A stretch of DNA of 64,000 bases from Triticum aestivum (taxonomy: Eukaryota; Streptophyta; Magnoliopsida; Poales; Poaceae): the NCBI RefSeq assembly GCF_018294505.1, contig NC_057800.1, positions 173,676,396-173,740,395 on the forward strand, given 5' to 3'. Positions within the stretch are counted from its first letter, which is position 1, and every line of letters starts with the position of its first letter. The notes under the pieces are model-generated. The model had not been told where the DNA came from, made no database searches, and was given only the letters and a program-made list of their open reading frames with translations. Below, in pieces: positions 24,802-35,240 of this stretch. A program made the position numbers and the translations under genes.

Positions 24802-25713
24802 TGTCGGTGTACTAGAGTAGGGGTACCCTAGTATCCCGAACTTGTGCACGGGCAGTCGCAGCATCCCGCGGCAAGGCTTGCCGGGTGACCGCCAAGGTCC
24901 TCCGTGGTTCCTTTGGATCCATTCAAGGACAAAGTATCCAAGCCAAGGAGACAAGACCCCGGCAAGAGGAGCTTGCTGGGAAGGCCAACCAAGGCATCTC
25001 AAGGAACTTGCCGCGACGCGCCACGCGTCCCGGCAAGGCCCGGTGAGCGACAAGCTCCCGGACGCGACAAGACAATGACCGCGGCAAGGCGCTTGCCGCG
25101 GCAAGCCACCACTCTGTGCCCGCGCTCCAGCACATCCACCAACGTGTCGCTCTGGGGCCCTTCCAGGCGTATGTGGCGGGAGGCTGTGCAGCCAGCGGTG
25201 CGCAGTGGCAAGCGGCACTGACAAGATTGCCATCGTGGCGAGCGGTGGCGTCCCTGACGGTCCCTTTTGCACTATTTAGGCGACGCAGACGGGCATTTAA
25301 TGCCCTTGTCCCCTGCCGTCAGGGTTAGGTATGATACACTGTAGCAGGTAGCTGTACCAACTGCAACACCTTTCCATTTTTACCCTTGTCTACGTTGCCA
25401 CCTGTCGGTGACCCCTTGAGCATATAAAAGGAGGCCCATGCGCAACGTGGAGAGGGAGGGAGAGAGAGAGAGAACACTCACGCTTGGTCTCGTTAGCTGC
25501 TGGGGTGTACTGTAGCACTCTGCGTTCCTGAGCAAGAACTCAATACAAACCACAAAGCAGGAGTAGGGTTTTACGCATCTGTGCGGCCCGAACCAGGGTA
25601 AACTGCTCGTGTGCTTCGCCTCGATCCGCTCTTCGTGCGACCCTCGCCCCCGCCGAACCGAAAGGGACTCGGTCCGCCGGTCCCATAGGTGCTCGTGGAT
25701 TAGCCCCCCGACA
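24802..25713 (+). repeat. 3' LTR of the Tat element
   Basis: TGTCGGTGTACTAG to CCCCCGACA, with a TATA box near 25423. Nearly identical to 13854's LTR, with a 2-bp difference in a GA repeat. Minus-strand open frames running through it from 25272 are shadows. Confidence 0.9.
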
Positions 25714-25832
25714 AAAGGCCCTCGTCTGAACATGACAGTCAGAGGTAGGGCGCAGTCCTTGGTCAAACCAAGGTGACCAGTCGAGCTGGTGACAAAGATG
25801 CCGAAGTCGCAGTTGATCTGCAGGCGAGCCAT
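25714..25832 (-). pseudogene. Start of a gag-like frame of the non-autonomous Gypsy element, cut by the Tat insertion
   Basis: On the minus strand an ATG at 25832, about 45 bases after the LTR end, opens MARLQINCDFGIFVTSS and stays open for about 40 codons until the Tat LTR. Rejoining with the sequence at 12944 meets a stop almost at once. I do not recognise a domain in the short fragment. Its position after the LTR suggests a gag N-terminus or a leftover leader ORF. Confidence 0.5.
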
Positions 25833-25878
25833 CAACCTTTTGCCGAACACACAGCGGAACTCTCAATGAAAGCACCAA

Positions 25879-26361
25879 TGTCGGTGTAAAAACCGGTGGA
25901 TCTCGGGTAGGGGGTCCGAAACTGTACGTGTAAGGCGGATGGTAACAGGGGTAGGGGACACGAAGTTTTACCCAGGTTTGGGCCCTCTTGATGGAGGTAA
26001 AACCCTACGTCCTGCTTGATTTATTCTTGATGATATGGGTATTACAAGAGTTGATCTACCACGAGATCGGAGAGGCTAAACCCTAGAAGCTAGCCTATGG
26101 TATGATTGTATGTTGTATATCCTCTATCGACTAGCCTGGCCTCGGTTTATATAATGCACCAGAGGCCTAGGATAACAAGAGTCCTAGCCGAATACGCCGG
26201 TGGGAGGAGTCCTTGTCTTGATCGCCAAGTCTTGGGGAATCTTCCTTGTATGCGGCAGCTGTCCGAACTGGCCCATGAGTATACGGCCATGGGGGTCCTC
26301 GGCCCAATCTAACAGATCGGGAGATGACGTGGTGAGTACCCCCTAGTCCAGGACACCGTCA
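25879..26361 (-). repeat. 5' LTR of the non-autonomous Gypsy element
   Basis: Pairs with 5096-5580. On the minus strand it is followed by TTGGTGCTTTCATTG, in the place of a primer-binding site, though that match to a tRNA was not verified. Confidence 0.85.
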
Positions 26362-26632
26362 CTCGCCTTTTCGGTCGTTGTTGATGCGTGTGCCAGCCTT
26401 CTTAAGGCAGACTTGTTTACCTTATGTATGTACTCAGATATTCTTGCTTCCGCTGACTCTTGTGTATTCGAGCTTATGTATTCAAGCCCTCGAGGCTCCT
26501 GGCTTGTAATATAAAGCTTGTATTATTTTAAGTTGTGTCTAGAGTTGTGTTGTGATATCTTCCTGTGAGTCTCTGACTTGGTCGTGCACATTTGCGTGTA
26601 TGATTAGTGCATGATTAAGTCGGGCCGTCACA
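26362..26632 (+). mobile_element. Older Gypsy-type LTR, part 2 (U5 end)
   Basis: Continuation of 3552-5095 after the nested element. Includes a TTGTAATATAAAGCTTG stretch like a polyadenylation region and ends GGGCCGTCACA at 26632. No coding capacity. Confidence 0.65.
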
Positions 26633-28368
26633 GAGTAGCATAGAAAAAAGCTCCTGACGTGGCTTGAACTACGTCGGTATTTTCCCAAAGAGGAAGGGAT
26701 GATACAACACAACTACGGTAGGTATTTCTCTCAGTGATGAGACCAAGATTATCGAACCAGTAGGAGAACCACACAACACTACGTGAACGGCACCTGCACA
26801 CACAAAGAACAAATACTTGCAACCCGGCGTAAAAGAGGGGTTGTCAATCCCTCCCGGGTAAAAGATAGGTAAAATTTGTAGTAGATTGGATAAATAGATC
26901 TCGCGGAAACGCAAGATAAAATAAATAACAATAAAGTACAGCAAGGTATTTTTGGGATTTTGGATTAATAGATCTTAAAATAAAAGCAAATAAAAATAGA
27001 TCGCGAAGGCAAATATGATAAAGAAGAGACCCGGGGGTCGTATATTTCACTAGTGGCTTCTCTCGAGAAAAATAGTATATGGTGGGTAAACAAATTACTG
27101 TTGGGCAATTGATAGAACTTCAAATTATCATGATGATATCCAGGCAATGATCATTATATAGGCATCACGTCCAAGATTAGTAGACCGACACCTGCCTGCA
27201 TCTACTACTATTACTCCACACATCGACTGCTATCCAGCATGCATTTAGTGTATTAAGTTCATGGAGAAACGGAGTAATGCAATAAGAACGATGACATGAT
27301 GTAGACAAGATCTACTCATATAGGAATAGACCCAATCTTGTTATTCTTAATAGCAATGATACATACGTGTGGTTTCCCCTTCTGTCACTGGGATCGAGCA
27401 CCGTAAGATTGAACCCATCACAAAGCACCTCTTGCCATGGCAAGAAAAATTGATCTAGTTGGCCTAACTAAACCAAAGATTCGAAAAAGAAATACGAGGC
27501 TATAAGTAATCATGCATATAAGAGATCAAAAGACTCAAATAACTTTTATGGATAAAAACATAGATCTGATCATAAACTCATAGTTCATCGGGTCGCAACA
27601 AACACATCGCCAAAAAATTTACATCAAATATATCTCCAAGAGACCATTGTATTGAGAATGAAGAGAGAGAGAGGAAGCCATCTAGCTACTAACTACGAAG
27701 CCGTAGGTCTACAATGAACTACTCACGCCCGAGAGGCACCAATGAGGATGATGAACCCCTCTGTGATGGTGTCTAGATTGGATTTGTGGTTTCTAGAACT
27801 TGTGGCGGCTGGAATTGTTTTTCATCCACTCTCCTAGGGTTTCTGGAATATTAGGGTATTTGTAGAGTAAAGAGGCGGTGCAGCAGGCCCCCGAGGTGGG
27901 CACAACCCACCAGGACGTGCCTGGGCCCCCAGGCATGCCCAGGTGGGTTGTGCCCACCTCGGGGCCTCCTGCACCGCCTCTTTGCTCTATAAATACCCTA
28001 ATATTCCAGAAACTCTAGGAGAGTCAACGAAAAACAATTCTAGCCGCCACAAGTTCCAAAAACCACAGGCGTGCCCAGGTGGGTTGTGCCCCCTCGGGGC
28101 ACCCCTCTGGTACTTATTTGGCCCATCCTATGTCTTCTAGCTCATAAAAATTGTCCAAAAAGTTTTGCTGCGTTTGGACTCCGTTTGATATTGAGTTCTT
28201 GCGATGTAAAAAGCAAGCAAAAAACAACAACTGGCACTAGGCAGTGTGTCAATAGGTTAGTCCCAAAAATGATATAAAGTTGCTATAAAATGATTGTAAA
28301 ACATCCAATAATGATAATATAACAGCATGGAACAATAAAAAATTATAGATACCCTGGAGATGTATCAT
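26633..28368 (-). repeat. 3' LTR of the minus-strand Sabrina/WHAM-like element
   Basis: About 1.7 kb, read from 28368 to the left. Its left boundary against the older LTR end at 26632 is approximate. It contains an inverted duplication of its promoter region (27785-28067). Confidence 0.7.
27785..28067. repeat. Inverted duplication of the LTR promoter region with two divergent TATA boxes
   Basis: Arms of about 127 bp (27785-27911 and 27942-28067) are near-perfect reverse complements, separated by about 30 bp that are themselves partly self-complementary (CCTGGGCCCCCAGG). The left arm carries TACAAATA on the minus strand (27857-27864) and the right arm TATAAATA on the plus strand (27988-27995). 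Confidence 0.88.
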
Positions 28369-29696
28369 CATCCCCAAGCTTAGTTCATGCTTATCCTCGA
28401 GTACGTAAATGATAAAGACAGAATTTTTGATGTGGAATGCTACCTATCATGTTCATCATATATTATTTTCTTTGTAGCATGGACATTTGGACTTTTATAT
28501 GATCCGAAGCAATAGTCTAGTTTTGACATGAAGAATTCAATACTCAATCATATCAATAAGCAACCATGTCTTTCAAAATATCAACACTAAAGCAAGTTAT
28601 CCCTAGCCCATTATGCTCAATCATTGATCCATTCATGAAACACACTCGCATATTAGCCACACCAAATGCTGAAGTACGATCATAGTGCCCCCTAGTTGGT
28701 GCTTTATAAGATAAGATGGAGACTCAAGAATTTTTTTTTGCATAAAGTAAAAGAAAGGCCCTTCGTAGAGGGAAGTAGGGCTTTGTAGAGGTGCCAGAGC
28801 TCAAAGCGAAAAAGATAGAGATAAAAACATTTTGGGCGTCATGCTTTTCCTGTCAACAAAAACGATCGAGTAGTTCCCAATACTTTCCATGCTAGATATA
28901 TCATAGGCGGTTCCCAAACAGAAAAAAAAGTTTATTCCTTTTTCCACCATAGTTTCACATTACACGACTAACCAAATCCACGGGTGCCGTCCATACCAAC
29001 ACTTTCCAAGGAATTTATTATTTGACAACATAAAGTAAATTAATTTTTCATTTGGGACTAGGCATCCCTAATACCTTTGCCGTACTCTCGTGCAATGACA
29101 AGTGAATAAACACCCATCTTGAGAATAACACATCTAGCATGGAAAAATATGAGCCACCCCCTACCGTTTCATGAGCGGTACAAGCACACAAAAGAGAAAT
29201 TTATTTTGAAAATTAGAGATGGCTCATACAAATTTGCTTAAAATGGCAAAAGAATACCACATATATGTAGGTATAGTGGACTCATAAGGCAAAACTGGTT
29301 TAAGGATTTTGGATGCACAAGTAGTGATCATACTTAGTGCGAATGAAGCCGAGCAAAAGATTGAGAAGCATCCAACCAAGAAATGAAAAATCTCATAAGC
29401 GAGCATTAAGCATAACTAACACCGAATAATGCACCATAAGTAGGATATAATTTCATTGCATAACTATTGACTTTCGTGCTTGCATAGGGAATCATAAACC
29501 TTAACATCAATATTCTTACTAAAGCATAATTACTCATCAACATGACTCACATATTATATCATCATATCACAAAACTATTACAAGGAATCAAGTTTATTTT
29601 TTCCAATGATCTTCATGAAAGTTTTTATTATATCCCTCTTGAATATCTATTATTTTGGGACTAATTTCATATGTTGCTTTTGATAGCTAAAACAAT

Positions 29697-29910
29697 TTAA
29701 GTGAAGAACATGAGCATAAAAATTTCTTCTCACAAAATATTTTAAGTGAAGCATGAGAGAATTTCTTAAATTTTTTACTAACTCTCAAATAAATCTAAGT
29801 GAAGCATGAGAGCATTTCAAAAATACTAGGGCACACCATGCTTAAAAAGATATAAGTGAAGCACTAGAGCAATTCCATAGCTTAAAAAGATTTAAGTGAA
29901 GCATATAGAG
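29697..29910. repeat. Spaced repeat of TAAGTGAAGCAYRAGAG, five copies
   Basis: Copies start near 29697, 29741, 29794, 29851 and 29891, spaced 40-57 bp, with varied sequence between. Three counterparts occur in reverse orientation in the related element at 41004, 41044 and 41109. Confidence 0.75.
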
Positions 29911-30788
29911 CAATTCTAACAAATCATAGCATAATTTTGGCTCTCTCAAATAGGTGTGTCCAGCAAGGATAAATGACTTAAAATAAAAAAGCAAAACAAG
30001 CAAAGACTCATATCATACAAGATGCTCCAAGCAAAACTCATGATATGTGATGAATAAAAATATAGCTCCAAGTAAAATACCGATGGTCATTCGAAGAAAG
30101 AGGGACGCCACTCGGGCATCCCCAAGCTTAGTTGCTTGCTTCTATTTTAGATAATGGCTTGGGATGCCACGGGGAATCCCCAAGCTTAGGCTCTTCTTAC
30201 TCCTTATGCCTTTATCCATCGTGATCTCACCCAAAAATTGAAAACTTCAATCACACAAAACTCAACAAAACCTTCGTGAGATCCGTTAGTATAACAAAGG
30301 AAACCACTACTATAAGTATTGTTGTAAACCCAATCATATTTTATTTTTGCATTATATCTACTGTATTCCAACTTTGCTATAGCTTATACCCTCCAATACA
30401 AACCATAGATTCATCAAAATAAGCACACAACACAAAGAAAACAGAATCTGTCAAAATTAGCACCGTTTGTAGTAATCTTAAAACTTTGAATACTTCTGTA
30501 ACTCCAAAAATTCTGAAAAATTAGTACAACGTGGGAAATTTGTATATAAATCTTGTGTACAAAAATAAGAATTTTATAGTGCTTCTATTAAAAATGAAAA
30601 TTATTTTTCTGGACATAGAAGTTTCTATTTTTCAACAAGATCAAATCAACTATCACCCAACACGATCCCAAAGGCTTTGCTTGGCACAAACACTAATTAA
30701 AACATAAGAATCACAATCACAACATTAGCATAATTGTGCAAACACTCAAGAACAGAAAGAAAAATACAAAAATAAAATTTATTCATTG

Positions 30789-30839
30789 TGTTGCATCCCA
30801 TTCCCAACAAGCGCTATGGTTGTATGCCCCTAGCTAGGA
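30789..30839 (-). other. Conserved block following the element ORF
   Basis: Minus-strand CCTAGCTAGGGGC and GCGCTTGTTGGGA are shared with 40090-40136, just downstream of the ORF stop in both elements although the ORFs differ. Possible RNA structure or packaging/processing signal; function unknown. Confidence 0.55.
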
Positions 30840-30949
30840 ATAATGCAAAGATTCAAGTATAGTCATCTTTATTTTCCAACTCCTCAATCGAGCACTTAGA
30901 ATTCTTCAAGGTTTAGCATACAAATTTTTAATAACAACGTTCCTAGGAA

Positions 30950-31237
30950 CTAGTTTAAAGAATTTATTCTTGCAAATGGGTCTTTTATAACTTCAACAAA
31001 ATCCGGGTGAATACTAATCATCTTAAGATCTTCCTTATTACTATTAGAAGTTGCACCCTTGTTATTAGTTACTTGAGTAATCTTGCGAATTTTTACCGGA
31101 GGTTTTTCAATAGTTCTGGAAGAGGAAAAACCTGTGCTTAGATTACTAAAAAATTCTTCCAACTTATCAATTTGAGAAGGGCTTTCTTCAATTCTTTCAT
31201 GAATTATGGTTCCGTTCTCTTTTAGCAATTTAAAAAC
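30950..31237 (-). pseudogene. C-terminal part of the ORF of the minus-strand Sabrina/WHAM-like element
   Basis: About 95 codons on the minus strand, cut at the N-terminal side by the Copia LTR at 31238. The frame reads ENGTIIHERIEESPSQIDKL, a basic segment (KPPVKIRKITQ) and ends FARINSLN at 30950. No domain is recognised. It is not similar to the end of the 450-codon ORF of the sister element, which finishes in hydrophobic segments. It lies about 110 bp upstream (in element sense) of the conserved block, the same place as the other ORF stop. Confidence 0.55.
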
Positions 31238-31828
31238 TGTTGGGAAACGTAGCATGCAATTTCAAAAAAAAAATCCTATGACCATGCAATATCTATCTAG
31301 GAGATGCATAGTAACGAGAGGGGGAGAGCATCTTCATACCCTTGAAGATCGCAAAGCGGAAGCGTTTATCAATGCGGTTGATGTAGTCGTACACCTTCAT
31401 GATCCGTCCCGATCAAGTACCGAACGTACGACACCTCCGCGTTCAGCACACATTCAACTCGATGGCGTCCTCGTCTTCTTGATCCAGCAAGACGGGTGAA
31501 GTAGTAGATGAGTTCCGACTGCACGACGGCGTGGTGACGGTGTTGGTGAAGAACAATCTCTGCATGGCCTCGCCGAGCACAACGGAAACTAAGAAAGAGG
31601 ATAAAGTAGAGGGGACGGGTGGGTCTTGTCCATCACATCATTCTCCTAATGATGTGATCCCGTTCATCAAATGACAACACATGTCTATGCTTAGGAAACT
31701 TAACCATCTTTGATTAACGAGCTAGTCTAGTAGAGGCTTACTAGGGACATAGTGTTTTGTCTATGTATCCACACATGTATCAAGTTTCCGGTTAATACAA
31801 TTCTATCATGAATAATAAACATTTATCA
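31238..31828 (-). repeat. 3' LTR remnant of the minus-strand Copia
   Basis: First about 385 bp match the U5 side of the LTR at 62951. After 31624 the sequence jumps to the U3 start, so about 1 kb is deleted. The possible left target duplication is AAAAC (31233-31237); the partner lies outside the window. Confidence 0.75.
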
Positions 31829-32012
31829 TCTAGAGGCAATAATAAAGTTGTTATTTTATATTTCCTTATATCATGATAAATGTTTATGATTCATGCTAGA
31901 ATTGTATTAACCGGAAACTTGGTATTTGTGAATACATAGACAAACAGTGTCACTAGTATGCCTCTACTAGACTAGCTCGTTAATCAAAGATGGTTAAGTT
32001 TCCTTGCCATGG
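31689..32012. repeat. Head-to-head LTR inverted repeat
   Basis: About 140-bp arms (31689-31828 and 31874-32012), imperfectly complementary, with a 45-bp spacer. The left arm belongs to the minus-strand Copia LTR and the right arm to the plus-strand Copia LTR. Confidence 0.85.
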
Positions 32013-33237
32013 AGAAAGAGGTATCTCTGGGCCCTCTTAGTAATGCACATCACTATGAGCCTTGCAAGCAATGTGACCAATGAGTTAGTCATGAGATGAT
32101 GCATTATGGAACGAGTAAAGAGACTTGCCGGTAACGAGATTGAACTAGGTATGATGATTCCAACGATCGAATCTCGGGCAAGTAACATTTCGATGACAAA
32201 GGGAACAACGCATGTTGTTATGCGATTTAACCGATAAAGATCTTCGTAGAATATGTAGGAAGCAATATGAGCGTCCAGGTTCCGCTATTGGTTATTGATC
32301 AGAGATGAGTCTCGGTCATGTCTAGATGGTTCTCGAACCCGTAGGGTCCGCATGCTTAACGTTCGATGATGATCGGTATTATGAGTTTATGTGTTTTGAT
32401 GTATCGAAGGTTGTTGAGAGTCTCGGATGTGATCCCGGACATGATGAGGAGTCTCGAAATGGTTGAGACATAAAGATCGATGTATTGGAAGGCTATGTTT
32501 GGACATCGGAATGGTTCCGGGTGAGTTCGGGCATTTACCGGAGTACCGGGGGGTTACCGGAACCCTCCGGGGAGTGTATGGGACTTATTGGGCCTTAGTG
32601 GGAGAGAGGAGGAGGAGGCCAAGGTGGGGGCACGCCCCCCCCCCCAAGCAAGGTTGGGGGGCTGGCCCCCCTTTCCTTCTCCCTATCTCCTCCTTCCTTC
32701 CTCTCCTACTCCAACTAGGGAAGGGGGAATCCTACTCCCACCGGGAGTAGGACTCCCCCCTTGGGCACTCCATGAGAGGGCCGGCCCTCCCTCTCCTCCA
32801 CTCCTTTATATACGGGGGAGGGGGCACCCCATAGACACACAAGTTGATTGTTTAGCCGTGTGCGGTTCCACCCTCCACAGGTTTCCACCTCGGCCATATC
32901 GTTGTAGTGCTTAGGCGAAGCCCTGCGTCGGTAACTTCATCATCACCGTCATCACGCCGTTGTGCTGACGAAACTCTCCCCAACCTCAGTTGGATCTATA
33001 TTTCATGGGACGTCACCGAGGTGAACGTGTACAGATCGCGGAGGTGTCGTACTTTCCGTGCTAGGACCGGTCGGATCGTGAAGACGCACGACTACATCAA
33101 CCGCGTTGTCATAACGCTTCCGCTTTCGGTCTACGATGGTACATGGACAACACTCTCCCCTCTTGTTTCTATGCATCACCTAGATAGATCTTGCGTGTGC
33201 GTAGGAATTTTTTTTGAAATTACTGTGTAACCCAACA
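31829..33237 (+). repeat. 5' LTR of the plus-strand Copia (first bases lost)
   Basis: Starts within the conserved TCTAGAGGCAATAATAAAG and ends CCCAACA. A TATA box (TTTATATA) is near 32806-32813, followed by a C/G-rich leader. Confidence 0.85.
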
Positions 33238-33238
33238 G

Positions 33239-33255
33239 TGGCATCCGAGCCAGGT
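33239..33255 (+). promoter_or_regulatory. Primer-binding site of the plus-strand Copia
   Basis: TGGCATCCGAGCCAGGT follows the LTR by one base. It resembles the initiator-Met primer word TGGTATCAGAGC with two changes. Confidence 0.65.
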
Positions 33256-34390
33256 CTATGCGTAGATGTTATTTGCACGAGTAGAACACAAAGGAGTTGT
33301 GGGCGTGGGTATATACATATTGCTTGCCATCACTAGTTGATTCTTGATTCAGCGGTATTGTTGGATGAAGCGGCTCAGACTGATATTACGCGTACGCTTA
33401 CGCGAGACTGGTTCTATTGACGTGCTTCACACACAGGTGGCTCGTGGATGTCTGTTTCTCCAACTTTAGCGGTAAGAATGGTTCTTGCTAAGCCCGTAGT
33501 AGCCACATAAAACTTGCAAGAACAAAGTAGAGGACGTCTAACTTGTTTTTGCAGGGCATGTTGTGTTGTGATATGGTCAAGACGTGATTATGTAAATTGT
33601 TGTATGAGATGATCATGTTTTGTGACAAAGTTATCGGCAACTGGCAGGAGCCATATGGTTGTCACTTTATTGTATGAAATGCAATCGCCATGTAATTGCT
33701 TTACTTTATCACTAAGCGGTAGCGATAGTCGTAGAAGCAATAGTTGGCGAGACGACAATGATGCTTCGATGGAGATCAAGGTGTCAAGCCGGTGACGATG
33801 GTGATCATGACGGTGCTTTGGAGATGGAGATCAAAGGCACAAGATGATGATGGCCATATCATATCACTTATATTGATTGCATGTGATGTTTATCTTTATC
33901 CATCTTATTTTGCTTAGTTCGGCGGTAGAATTATAAGATGATCTCTCACTAAATTTCAAGGTATAAGTGTTATCGCTGAGTATGCACTGTTGCTACAGTT
34001 CGTCGTGCCGAGACACCACGTGATGACCGGGTGTGATAAGCTCTACGTTCACATACAATGGGTGCAAGCCAGTTTTGCACATGCAGAATACTCGGGTTAA
34101 ACTTGACGAGCCTAGCATATGCAGATATGGCCTAGGAACACTGAGACCAAAAGGTCGAGCGTGAATCATATAGTAGATATGATCAACATAGTGATGTTCA
34201 CCATTGAAAACTACTCCATCTCACGTGATGATCAGACATAGTTTAGTTGATATGGATCACGTGATCACTTAGATGATTAGAGGGATGTCTATCTAAGTGG
34301 GAGTTCTTAAGTAATACAATTAATTTAACTTTAGTTTATCATGAACTTAGTACCTGATAGTATTTTGCATGTCTATGTTGTTGTAGATAG
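33256..34390 (+). other. Untranslated leader of the plus-strand Copia
   Basis: About 1.1 kb between primer site and gag. No long frame. The same blocks, in reverse, make up 61741-62925 of the minus-strand Copia, so this is the family leader, likely carrying packaging signals. Confidence 0.7.
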
Positions 34391-35240
34391 ATGGCCCGTG
34401 TTGTTGTTCCGTTGAATTTTAATACGTTCCTAGAGAAAGCTAAGTTGAAAGATGATGGTAGAAATTACACGGACTGGGTCCGTAACTTGAGGATTATCCT
34501 CATTGCTGCACAGAGGAATTACGTCCTAGAAGCACCGCTAGGTGACAAACCCGTTGCAGGAGCAACGCCAGATGTTATGAACGTCTGGCAGAGCAAAGCT
34601 GATGACTACTCGATAGTTCAGTGTGCCATGCTTTACGGCTTAGAACCGGGACTTCAACAACGTTTTGAACATCATGGAGCATATGAGATGTTCAGGAGTT
34701 GAAGTTAATATTTCAAGCAAATCCCCGGATTGAGAGATATGAAGTCTCCAATAAGTTCTATAGTTGCAAAATGGAGGAGAGTAGTTCTGTCAGTGAACAT
34801 ATACTCAGAATGCCTGGGTACCACAACCACTTGACTCAACTGGGACTTAATCTTCCTGATGATAGTGTCATTGACATAGTTCATCAATCACTGCCACCAA
34901 GCTACAAAAGCTCCATGATGAACTATAATATGCAAGGTATGGATAAGACAATTCTCGAGCTCTTCACAATGCTAAAGGCTGCGGAGGTAGAAATCAAGAA
35001 GGAGCATCAAGTGTTGATGGTCAACAAGACCACCAGTTTCAAGAAAAAGGGTAAAGGGAAGAAGGGGAACTTCAAGAAGAACGGTAAGCAAGTTGTTGCT
35101 CAAGTGAAGAAGCCCAAAGTCTGGACCTAAGCCTGAGACTGAGTGCTTCTACTGCAAAGGGACTATTCACTGGAAGCGGAACTACCCCAAGTATTTGGCG
35201 GAGAATAAGGATAGCAAAGTGAAAGGTATATTTGATATAC
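34391..35240 (+). pseudogene. gag: Copia gag with frameshift and damaged zinc knuckle
   Basis: ATG at 34391 opens MARVVVPLNFNTFLEKAKL, the typical BARE/Angela gag start with YTDWVRNLRIIL. The frame ends at 34702; the next frame (34699-35130) carries on with the rest of the capsid region and a Lys-rich tail. The zinc knuckle follows out of frame near 35140: CFYCKGTIHWKRNY, where the fourth ligand is Tyr instead of Cys. The product would be the particle coat protein, but this copy cannot give a full chain. Confidence 0.85.

Larger units (their letters stand above)
12945..25713 (+). mobile_element. Tat-lineage Ty3/Gypsy retrotransposon, 12.8 kb, with antisense gene
   Basis: Two LTRs (12945-13854 and 24802-25713) differ at roughly two dozen positions by eye, mostly transitions, so the insertion is comparatively young. 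The flanking 5-mers AAAGC (12940-12944) and AAAGG (25714-25718) fit a target duplication with one change. Sense genes run gag, protease, RT, RNase H, integrase, and an antisense gene fills the 3' interior. The Tat assignment rests on the RT (YMDD, MPFGL), a second RNase H-like block (MYFDGAF), integrase placement and the long 3' region. The element sits in the non-autonomous Gypsy element. Confidence 0.9.
5096..26361 (-). mobile_element. Non-autonomous Gypsy-type element with nested insertions
   Basis: Two related LTRs of about 485 bp in the same orientation (5096-5580 and 25879-26361) enclose the span, flanked by a perfect 5-bp duplication CTCGC (5091-5095 and 26362-26366). On the minus strand the order is 5' LTR, a short leader with a gag-like start, non-coding DNA, a purine-rich tract and the 3' LTR. 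Removing copy B (5751-9868) and the Tat element (12945-25713) leaves about 4.4 kb. No protease, RT, RNase H or integrase remains, so the element must have depended on a partner for mobility. Confidence 0.85.
28369..30949 (-). other. Non-coding 3' internal region of the Sabrina/WHAM-like element
   Basis: AT-rich, without a supportable gene in 2.6 kb. It holds the periodic TAAGTGAAGCA motif (29697-29910) and the conserved block near 30789-30839. Blocks of it match 40070-42780 in reverse orientation. Confidence 0.65.
26633..31237 (-). mobile_element. Sabrina/WHAM-like large non-autonomous LTR element (5' part missing)
   Basis: On the minus strand an LTR starting TGATACATCTCC (28368) is preceded by an internal region that closely parallels the internal region of the plus-strand element at 36826-44374. 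Shared features are the pre-LTR AAGCTTGGGGATG, the repeated TAAGTGAAGCA words and the GCTAGGGGC/GCGCTTGTTGGGA block. The element is interrupted at 31237 by a Copia insertion and its remainder lies beyond 64000. No pol genes are present. The family name is a recognition by eye. Confidence 0.75.

Noticed and set aside
24601..25272. 223-codon minus-strand frame across the Tat 3' LTR
   Set aside because: The same frame appears in the 5' LTR (12936-13415) with changes. It crosses the LTR boundary and has no domain; it is a shadow.
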